DNA from: Halobacteriales archaeon SW_10_68_16 | GTDB taxonomy: Archaea > Halobacteriota > Halobacteria > Halobacteriales > Haloarculaceae | Direction of reading: 5' to 3' | DNA: 5,106 bases | NCBI GenBank assembly: GCA_003023485.1 | Contig: PXSG01000029.1 | Location: 2,638 to 7,743, forward strand | Part shown: positions 1 through 4,875 of the stretch, piece by piece | How the letters are laid out: each line of letters opens with the position of its first letter | Position numbering within the stretch: position 1 is the stretch's first letter | Program-made: the position numbers and the translations under genes | Notes under the pieces: generated by a model | Databases searched by the model: none | What the model was told of the DNA's origin: nothing | Seen by the model: only the letters and a program-made list of their open reading frames with translations

Positions 1-212
1 CCGGCGAACCCGTAGGCCTCGCCGTCGGGATCGAGTTCCGGCGGGTCCACGAGCAGCAACTCCGAGAGTCCGAAGTTCTTCATCGCACGGGCGATAGTCC
101 CCACGTTACCGGGAGTCTCGGCGTCGACGACGGCTACGGAGATGGACGGCCCCTCGCTTCCGTCGGCGTCTTCCTCCCCCACAGTTCCCTCCTGGGACAC
201 CTCGCCGGTCAT
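1..212 (-). CDS. trmJ: TrmJ-like tRNA 2'-O-methyltransferase, SPOUT/SpoU family (N-terminal part, runs off the left edge)
   Basis: Only about the first 70 residues are in the window; the gene continues past position 1. After an acidic stretch of about 22 residues the protein enters the first Rossmann-like strand of a SpoU-type RNA methyltransferase, VAVVDAETPGNVGTIARAMK (about residues 26-45), then NFG and LLLVDP (residues 46-57). The P-G-N-x-G-x-x-A-R-A-M-K-N-F-G block is the signature of the TrmH/TrmJ group, where the Asn and Arg help form the active site. TrmJ methylates the 2'-OH of nucleotide 32 in the tRNA anticodon loop using S-adenosylmethionine. That assignment rests on family knowledge, because the SAM-binding knot lies outside the window. 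The ATG at 212-210 overlaps the stop of the upstream gene (ATGA), so the two are probably co-transcribed and translationally coupled. Only a weak GAGG (226-223) precedes it. Another SpoU-family specificity is possible. Confidence 0.85.
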   Translation of the reverse strand, partial: MTGEVSQEGTVGEEDADGSEGPSISVAVVDAETPGNVGTIARAMKNFGLSELLLVDPPELDPDGEAYGFA

Positions 213-733
213 AGGTCCAGATCCTCGAGGTTCACGTCCAGCGCCTCGCGTTCGGCCTCCTCCATCTCCTCAAGCTGGTCTTCGACGGCCTCGACGTTCG
301 CGTCGTCCTCGCCGTCGGGGACGTCGCCGGCGCGATGCTGGACGTGTTCGAGGCCACCGTAGCCCTCGGGTGCGCGTCCGCCGTCGAGAAACCACTCGTG
401 GAATTCGTCCTGCAGGTCCGCACTGCCGGCATGCTCGCTACCGCCGAGTTCGCGGAACCAGTAGAGGAAGTCCGCCTCGTGGTCCGCACAGAGGAGCACC
501 TCGGCGAGTGGTTCGCCGTAGACGATGGAGCCGGTGTTGCACTCCTCGATGTTCTCCTCGCCGTGGATCAGCCAGCAGGCGCTGCAGGGCTCGCCCATCA
601 GCGACGGGAGGCGGACGACCCTGTGGCGCGTCTCCGCGGGCATCTCTCCGATGTCGCGGACCTCGCCGTCCTCGTCGAAGACGTGTTCCTCCTCGAAGCG
701 CCAGCCCCGGAGCCCGATGGAAACCTTGCCCAT
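209..733 (-). CDS. Conserved haloarchaeal-type hypothetical protein with putative zinc-binding Cys/His cluster
   Basis: A 174-residue acidic soluble protein of unknown function. The reading frame is open upstream to 919, but ATG 733 is chosen: a T-rich TATA-like element lies about 27 nt ahead of it, and the upstream extension is rich in Trp, Cys and Arg and overlaps the divergent gene. The N-terminus (MGKVSIGLRGWRF, residues 1-13) looks like a compact beta-rich domain. Residues 50-85 hold C50-x2-C53, C65 and C82-x2-H85, a spacing that could bind one zinc ion. Residues 90-130 are aromatic-rich (FLYWF, FHEWF). Residues 138-174 form a strongly acidic, probably helical or coiled-coil tail. There is no signal peptide or membrane segment. 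Its stop overlaps the trmJ-like start (ATGA), suggesting a role near tRNA modification or simple co-expression. I do not recognise a named family; zinc binding is inferred from residue spacing only. Confidence 0.85.
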   Translation of the reverse strand: MGKVSIGLRGWRFEEEHVFDEDGEVRDIGEMPAETRHRVVRLPSLMGEPCSACWLIHGEENIEECNTGSIVYGEPLAEVLLCADHEADFLYWFRELGGSEHAGSADLQDEFHEWFLDGGRAPEGYGGLEHVQHRAGDVPDGEDDANVEAVEDQLEEMEEAEREALDVNLEDLDL

Positions 734-756
734 GTCGGGCGTACGCGACTGGTCGA

Positions 757-764
757 CAAAAAGG
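757..764 (-). promoter_or_regulatory. TATA-like element for the minus-strand Cys/His protein gene
   Basis: On the minus strand a run of five T (762-758) is centred about 27 nt upstream of ATG 733. This is the position expected of a haloarchaeal TATA box when the transcript starts at or next to the start codon. It is the only A/T-rich stretch in the divergent spacer on this side and has no Shine-Dalgarno after it. This fits leaderless translation; the site is inferred from position and composition only. Confidence 0.45.
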
Positions 765-810
765 GCCTGAAGACCCCGCGCCGGCACCGCGGCGGACCAC
801 GAACGCGCCG

Positions 811-817
811 CTTTAGT
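811..817 (+). promoter_or_regulatory. TATA-like element for the DHPS-family gene
   Basis: CTTTAGT is centred about 26 nt before ATG 840, the usual spacing for a leaderless haloarchaeal transcript. It decides the start: an in-frame GTG at 816 would lie inside this element, so the ATG at 840 is preferred. No Shine-Dalgarno is visible just upstream of 840. Confidence 0.55.
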
Positions 818-839
818 GGCGTCCGCCCAACACGCACAC

Positions 840-1985
840 ATGCAAACAGTCGACGCCGCTGGCCTGTCGATCGGCGACGACCACCCCCCGCGCATCATGG
901 GCGTTTTGAACGTCAGCAAGGAATCCCCCTACGACCCCTCCGTCTTCGACGAACCTGGGGCGGCCGCACGCTACGTCGACGAGGAACTCATCGAGGAGGG
1001 TGCCGACATCGTCGACGTCGGCCTGGAGTCGGCAAACAAGCGCTTCGACGTCCTCCCGCCCGAGGCGGAACTCGAACGACTGGACACCGCCGTCGAGGCG
1101 ATGGAGTCCGTCTCGGGCGACGCGGTCTTCTCCATCGAGACGCGCTACCACGAGGTGGCCGAGGCAGCCCTCTCGCGGGGGTTCGACATGGTCAACGACA
1201 TCTGCGGGTTCGCCGACCCGGAGATGCCACGCGTCTGCGAAGAGTACGACGTCGCGGTGGCGAAGATGGCCAGCCCGCCGGACCTCGAACGGCCGGGTAC
1301 CGTCGAATCCGTCGGCGACATCTACGACGCGCTCCGCCGTGGCGGCCTGACCGACAAGACCCTCGTGGATCCCGCGTTCGGCGGCTGGAGCGAGGAGAAG
1401 ACCCTCACCGACGACCGCGAGACGTTCCGTCGCCTCCGGGAGTTTCGCGCGCTCGGCCAGCCCATCCTCGTCTCGATCAACCGCAAGAACTTCCTCCGGA
1501 AACTGGCCGGCCGGCCCACCGAGGCGGCGCTGCCGGTCTCGCTGGCCGCCACGTCGATGGCCGTCGAGCGCGGCGCTCACGTCGTCCGGACCCACGACGT
1601 CGCGGAAACGCGGGACGCGGCCATCATCGGCGACACTTTCTCGCGGGAGCGAGTGCGCGACGACGAGGTGGGCGTCGAGGAACTCGACGTGACGACCGTC
1701 CGCGAGGCGGGGCGCCACCTCGATGCAGGCGGGGGCGAGACAGGGGACACGGGTCGGGACGCTGCCGGTGCGGTCTTCCGGATGGTCGCAATCGAGGGGC
1801 TGTCGGACGCTGGGCGCCAACGGCTACGGGAGGCTATCGAGGAGACCGATCTGGTTCTGGCGTCGGCTGCCGGGCGGGTCGTGCTCGGCGGGTCGGTCGC
1901 AGATCTTCAGAGACTGGCTGACGAGGTGTCGGAACCGGACGGCCTTGCGGCGGCTCTCGACAAACTCTGGGCGATCGGACAGTAG
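840..1985 (+). CDS. Dihydropteroate synthase (DHPS)-family pterin-binding protein with C-terminal extension
   Basis: A 381-residue protein. Residues 15-260 follow the order of a DHPS TIM barrel: IMGVLNVS (19-26, conserved Asn24), VDVGLES (58-64), SIET (98-101), VNDICGF (118-124, Asn119/Asp120), VDPAFG (176-181), INRKNF (213-218, Arg215/Lys216) and ERGAHVVRTHDV (243-254, Arg250/His252). DHPS joins 6-hydroxymethyl-7,8-dihydropterin diphosphate to p-aminobenzoate to give dihydropteroate in the cytoplasm. The pterin and diphosphate residues are mostly kept, but the loops that bind p-aminobenzoate in known DHPS are not: S-T-R-P-G is S-A-N-K-R here, and the T-P-D-S-F loop is S-K-E-S-P. The usual Asp of S-[IV]-D-T is Glu100. 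Residues 262-381 add a domain not found in standard DHPS (about 280 residues). The gene ends in tandem in-frame stops, TAG then TAA. It is monocistronic here and converges on the deacylase gene. Family is secure; the exact arylamine or substrate is not. Confidence 0.85.
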   Translation: MQTVDAAGLSIGDDHPPRIMGVLNVSKESPYDPSVFDEPGAAARYVDEELIEEGADIVDVGLESANKRFDVLPPEAELERLDTAVEAMESVSGDAVFSIETRYHEVAEAALSRGFDMVNDICGFADPEMPRVCEEYDVAVAKMASPPDLERPGTVESVGDIYDALRRGGLTDKTLVDPAFGGWSEEKTLTDDRETFRRLREFRALGQPILVSINRKNFLRKLAGRPTEAALPVSLAATSMAVERGAHVVRTHDVAETRDAAIIGDTFSRERVRDDEVGVEELDVTTVREAGRHLDAGGGETGDTGRDAAGAVFRMVAIEGLSDAGRQRLREAIEETDLVLASAAGRVVLGGSVADLQRLADEVSEPDGLAAALDKLWAIGQ

Positions 1986-2002
1986 TAACGACGCAGTCCC
2001 CG

Positions 2003-2024
2003 GGAGACCTGAATTACAGGTCCC
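2003..2024. terminator. Hairpin in the convergent gap, possible shared 3'-end signal
   Basis: GACCTG (2006-2011) and CAGGTC (2017-2022) pair perfectly around an AATTA loop. With A2005 bulged, G2004 and G2003 extend the stem on C2023 and C2024. The structure sits 18 bp after the DHPS-family stop, and its loop contains the deacylase TAA stop (2016-2014). It lies between convergent genes, so it could mark transcript ends on either strand. No T-tract follows on either strand, and archaeal termination relies mainly on T-runs, so the terminator role is uncertain. Confidence 0.35.
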
Positions 2025-3078
2025 AGTACTCGCCGTGACGTTCTCGCACCCGCTCGATGACTCTCTCGACGCCCGGACTGGCCGACGGGGGCTCGTAGAT
2101 TGCCGGTTCCCGGATGTTCGACGTATCGAACCCCGCGAGCGAGGCGATCACGGCGAGATTCGTGTAGGGGAGCCCGCCCTCGATGCCGTACCCGCCGGCG
2201 AGTGACGCGGCGAGACGCCCGTCACACAGCCGCTCGGCGACGTCGATGGCCCGCTCCATGAGTCGGGCGTAGCCCTGTGCCGTGACCCCGAGATCGGTGA
2301 TGGGGTCCGTGAAGTGGTTGTCCTGGCCGGCCTCGACGAACAGGAGGTCGGGATCGAACTGTTCGGCGAGCGGTTCGAACACCTCCTCGACCACGCGGAG
2401 GTAGGCGTCGTCGCCCGTCCGGGGCGAGAGTGGCACGTTCACGGTGTAGCCCTCGCCGTCGCCGGTCCCGACCTCGCGGACGAACCCGGTACCCGGAAAC
2501 AGCGTCCGGCCGGACTGGTGGGTCGACACGACGAGCACCGAGGGGTCCTCGGCGAAGATCGCCTGCGTGCCGTCGCAGTGGTGGGCGTCCCAGTCCCACA
2601 GCAGGATGCGGTCGACGTCCGTCTCGGCCTGGACGCGCCGGAGCGCGACCGCGGTGTTGTTCAGGTAACAGAAGCCGTGGCCGTCGTCGGCGAAGGCGTG
2701 GTGGCCACCCGGGCGGGCCATGACGAACGACGAGGGGTACTCGCCACGGGCCACAGCCTCGACGGCGTCGGCGACGCCACCCGCCGCCAGGCGTGCCTGG
2801 TCCCAGACGTGTTCGGAGATGTGCGTGTCGACGCTCAGCTGTCCCTCGCCGTCTTCGGACATGCCCCGCAGGCGGTCGAGATACTCCCCGTCGTGGACGC
2901 GGTGGAGGTCCTGTGTGGCGGCAGGTTCGGGCTCGCGCACATCGACGGCCGGCGAATCCAGCACGCCCTCCTCGCGGAGCTGGTCCATCGTGTACTGCAG
3001 GCGCTCGCGACGTTCCGGGTGGGTCGGCGTGTGTTCGTGCAGCAGGTACTCGTCGTGGTAGTACAGCGCGAGCGTCAT
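2014..3078 (-). CDS. Histone deacetylase-family zinc deacylase (HDAC/AcuC/acetylpolyamine amidohydrolase superfamily)
   Basis: A 354-residue single-domain arginase/deacetylase-fold enzyme, about the usual length of prokaryotic family members. The catalytic set appears complete. The His pair is in RPGGHHAF (His126/His127). DWDAHHCDGTQ (162-172) supplies zinc ligands Asp164 and His166 and relay residues Asp162 and Asp169. EAGQDNHFTDP (249-259) supplies the third ligand, Asp253. LAGGYG (293-298) supplies the transition-state Tyr297. The HHCDG variant also occurs in the bacterial homologue HDLP, so the Cys is not an anomaly. The enzyme hydrolyses N-acyl groups. The substrate could be acetyl-lysine on proteins (haloarchaea have one or few such genes) or a small molecule such as an acetylpolyamine; sequence does not settle this. 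Its ATG overlaps the stop of the upstream hydantoinase-type gene (ATGA) behind a GGAGG site, so the two are made together. No signal peptide is visible. Confidence 0.93.
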   Translation of the reverse strand: MTLALYYHDEYLLHEHTPTHPERRERLQYTMDQLREEGVLDSPAVDVREPEPAATQDLHRVHDGEYLDRLRGMSEDGEGQLSVDTHISEHVWDQARLAAGGVADAVEAVARGEYPSSFVMARPGGHHAFADDGHGFCYLNNTAVALRRVQAETDVDRILLWDWDAHHCDGTQAIFAEDPSVLVVSTHQSGRTLFPGTGFVREVGTGDGEGYTVNVPLSPRTGDDAYLRVVEEVFEPLAEQFDPDLLFVEAGQDNHFTDPITDLGVTAQGYARLMERAIDVAERLCDGRLAASLAGGYGIEGGLPYTNLAVIASLAGFDTSNIREPAIYEPPSASPGVERVIERVRERHGEYWDL

Positions 3079-4649
3079 CGCTTGCCTCCGAACGTGACGG
3101 CGAGACCGGGTTCGACCTGTGCGGTCGCGTCGACGACCTGGCCCGCCACCCGGGACCGTTCGACGACGTTGAACCGACGGGTGTCCCGCACGTCGACAGG
3201 CAGGTCCTCCGCGGACGAGGCCCCCGCCTGTCGGGCCGCCGCGCGCGCTCGGTCGGTCGCGAGCGATTCGACCTCGTCGTCGGTGAAGGTCCGGCCCTGC
3301 TCGACATCCTCGGTCTCCGTTCCGAGAGCCGAGACGGTCATCGTCCCGCGTGCGGAGTCGACGTGGATGCCGGTCTCGACGCTGACGCGCGCCGCCGCAC
3401 AGCCCACCGCGCCCGCGACGCCCGCCTGGTCCGGGACGACCACGTCGTCGATGTCGGCTGCCCGGGCGATGGGTTCCGCGAGGTGCGGTGCGAGCACGCC
3501 GCCAGCGACGAGGCGCGTCGCGTCTGGCGCGAGGCGTGCGATGGCCGCATCTACCCTGGAGACGTACGAACCGACGGCCATCCGGGCGACACTCTCCGGA
3601 TCGTCGAAACGCCCGAACGCCCCGCGTGCCGCTTCCGGATCGCCCGCCTCTTGGGCGCCGGTCTCTGTGAGCATCCCCGCGACATGGAGGGCGTCGGTCA
3701 GCGTTGGCGCGTCCCCGCCGAACGCTGCAGCCTTGCCTTCGCGCTCGCCCGTGAGCCCATCCGCCACGACGCGGGTGTCACCACCCAGCGGGAGGTCGAC
3801 TGCCCGCACGCCGTCGTAGCCCGTTTCGAGTGAGCCAGCGTCGACGGGTTCGGTCGCCGGTAAGCCCTCGGAGAGACGCGTCACGTCGGTCGTCGTCCCG
3901 CCGATGTCGACACAGACAGCGTCCGCGACGCCCGAGAGCGCCAGCAGTCCGAGCGCGCTGGCCGCGGGGCCGGCACGGAGTGCGTGGGCCGGTGTCGTCC
4001 GCATCGCGTCGGCCGAGAGCATCGCTCCGTCGCCTTTCAGGTAGTAGACCGGGGCCTCGACGCCGGCTGCCGAGAGTGCATCCGCGACGTCCGTCGCGAA
4101 CGCGGCGAACGTGGGACCGGCTTTCGCGTTTGCGACTGTCGTGGCCGCACGCCGTGGGAACGTCATGCCGGGTCCGGCCGCGTGGCCGACGGCAATCGCG
4201 TCTTCCTCGCGGTCGATTTCGGCGCGGACGTCCCGTTCCGGTTTGGGGTTGCGCGTACCGAACTTTGCGGTGACTGCGACCACCGACGACTCCGGTGTCT
4301 CCTCGTAGGCGGTCTCCTCGGTCACTCGGCCGCGATGATCGACACAGCCCCCAGCGAGGTGGTTTTCCTCGCCGTAGAAGGCCCGCTCGGGGTGTAGTCC
4401 CGGTCCCGGCACGATGACGTTCGTACAGGCCGGGAGCCGCTGCTGGACGGCGGCGTTCAAGACGAGTGTTGTCGTGACGACCACGCGGTCGACCGGTTCG
4501 CCGTCGAGAATACGGTCGAGTGCGGTCCTGATGGGTTTCGGTTCGTTGCCGGGAACCTTCGCCCTCGCGCGGACGTCCTCCTCGCAGCTTGTCGCGTCGA
4601 CGGCGACGGCATCGACGTTCGTTCCGCCGGTGTCGATGCCGACGTGCAT
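3075..4649 (-). CDS. Compact hydantoinase/oxoprolinase (HyuA-type) family ASKHA ATPase
   Basis: A 524-residue protein starting at ATG 4649. An in-frame TTG at 4673 would add only eight residues ahead of the phosphate loop. It opens with the first ASKHA nucleotide-binding signature GIDTGGTNVDAV (4-15). The hydantoinase/oxoprolinase core follows: GDGAMLSADA (206-215), then HALRAGPAASALG (222-234), corresponding to the family's S-G-P-A segment. The second phosphate motif is VCVDIGGTTTDV (245-256), with a late glycine block VAGGVLAP (381-388). Family members use ATP to open cyclic amides such as hydantoins or 5-oxoproline, or act in acetone/acetophenone carboxylases. No HyuB-type partner is present here, and the C-terminal part (about 420-524) is short and divergent compared with the usual 650-700-residue HyuA. 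It is the first gene of an operon with the deacylase and is divergent from mptE. Family assignment is firm; the reaction is unknown. Confidence 0.88.
   Translation of the reverse strand: MHVGIDTGGTNVDAVAVDATSCEEDVRARAKVPGNEPKPIRTALDRILDGEPVDRVVVTTTLVLNAAVQQRLPACTNVIVPGPGLHPERAFYGEENHLAGGCVDHRGRVTEETAYEETPESSVVAVTAKFGTRNPKPERDVRAEIDREEDAIAVGHAAGPGMTFPRRAATTVANAKAGPTFAAFATDVADALSAAGVEAPVYYLKGDGAMLSADAMRTTPAHALRAGPAASALGLLALSGVADAVCVDIGGTTTDVTRLSEGLPATEPVDAGSLETGYDGVRAVDLPLGGDTRVVADGLTGEREGKAAAFGGDAPTLTDALHVAGMLTETGAQEAGDPEAARGAFGRFDDPESVARMAVGSYVSRVDAAIARLAPDATRLVAGGVLAPHLAEPIARAADIDDVVVPDQAGVAGAVGCAAARVSVETGIHVDSARGTMTVSALGTETEDVEQGRTFTDDEVESLATDRARAAARQAGASSAEDLPVDVRDTRRFNVVERSRVAGQVVDATAQVEPGLAVTFGGKR
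3085..3089 (-). promoter_or_regulatory. Strong Shine-Dalgarno for the deacylase gene, inside the end of the upstream gene
   Basis: On the minus strand GGAGG (3089-3085) lies six bases before ATG 3078, within the last codons of the hydantoinase-type gene (Phe-Gly-Gly-Lys-Arg-stop). Together with the ATGA overlap this fixes the start of the deacylase and points to translation by re-initiation or coupling. The gene starts preceded by promoters in this window lack such a site. Confidence 0.7.
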
Positions 4650-4696
4650 GCCCGTCGTGACGGCCCCGCGCAATTGGCCTTTTCGTTCAGTGACCG

Positions 4697-4705
4697 GGTT
4701 TTTAA
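4697..4705 (-). promoter_or_regulatory. TATA-like element for the hydantoinase-deacylase operon
   Basis: The minus strand reads TTAAAAACC (4705-4697). Transcription would start near 4675, leaving a leader of about 25 nt before ATG 4649, or an almost leaderless start if TTG 4673 were used. A second A-rich stretch (GAAAAGG, 4684-4678) lies about 32 nt before the ATG and is a weaker alternative. This is inferred from position and composition. Confidence 0.45.
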
Positions 4706-4706
4706 G
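4699..4706 (+). promoter_or_regulatory. TATA-like element driving the mptE leader
   Basis: The same A/T-rich block read on the plus strand is TTTTTAAG. A start site about 25 nt downstream (roughly 4727-4731) would leave a leader of about 145 nt before mptE, which is long for haloarchaea. A second possible element, AAAACTTA (4729-4736), would give a leader of about 120 nt. No TATA-like sequence occurs at the leaderless distance (about 4846-4852) from mptE. The block is therefore probably shared by both divergent transcripts. Confidence 0.45.
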
Positions 4707-4753
4707 TCAGCACCCCGTCCCCTAAGGGAAAACTTATGTCAGAGGCGCCAAAA

Positions 4754-4875
4754 TCGGCCGGTGAAGGCCGAAAGGGCACCTGGGCAGGGGTAGTTCAGTG
4801 TGCCATTTCGGCTCAACCCGGATTATCTGGCGTGACATCTCATCAGCGACAGCACTCGCTCGGGATCTCGAGACC
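4754..4875 (+). ncRNA. Structured 5' leader of mptE, candidate cis-regulatory RNA
   Basis: Three hairpins in a row fit before the mptE ATG. Hairpin 1: 4766-4782 pairs with 4796-4813 (16 pairs including one G-U, one G-A mismatch at 4774/4805, bulged T4799), with a 13-nt loop containing GGGG. Hairpin 2: CCGGA (4818-4822) with TCTGG (4826-4830), including one G-U pair, loop TTA. Hairpin 3: AGCGA (4845-4849) with TCGCT (4856-4860). An alternative stem, TCGGCC (4754-4759) with GGCCGA (4766-4771), would disrupt hairpin 1. The self-complementary TCTCGAGA (4866-4873) lies at the start codon. I recognise no known riboswitch class. The pairing is seen in the sequence; the regulatory role is inference, and no covariation evidence is available here. 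Confidence 0.4.

Noticed and set aside
816..839. GTG 816 as start of the DHPS-family gene
   Set aside because: It lies inside the TATA-like CTTTAGT element, and the added eight residues are not part of the fold.
734..919. N-terminal extension of the Cys/His protein back to 919
   Set aside because: The extension overlaps the divergent DHPS-family gene and both promoter-like elements, is rich in Trp, Cys and Arg, and lacks the acidic character of the rest. ATG 733 has a TATA-like element at the right distance.
335..1921. Long open frame on the plus strand across the Cys/His protein gene and the DHPS gene
   Set aside because: It is a high-GC shadow of real genes: Arg/Pro/Gly-rich, with no recognisable domain, and it spans a divergent promoter region.
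2584..2584. G-to-C change in the deacylase HHGDG motif (HHCDG) as a loss-of-function sign
   Set aside because: The same HHCDG occurs in the active homologue HDLP, and all metal ligands and the catalytic Tyr are present.
2314..3833. Long plus-strand open frames opposite the deacylase and hydantoinase-type genes
   Set aside because: They are antisense shadows; the minus-strand frames carry complete catalytic motifs and typical acidic composition.
4786..4831. tRNA-like stretch (GGGGTAGTTCAGT resembles a D-arm)
   Set aside because: No acceptor stem, anticodon arm or T-loop can be placed around it; the bases are better explained by the long hairpin.
4796..4849. Box C/D sRNA on the minus strand (TGATGA at 4846-4841, CTGA at 4799-4796)
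   Set aside because: No terminal stem, no convincing internal C'/D' pair and an unusually long gap between boxes.
4798..4875. GTG 4798 as an upstream in-frame start for mptE
   Set aside because: The added segment has irregular codon use, contains the predicted hairpins and precedes the recognised conserved N-terminus at 4876.
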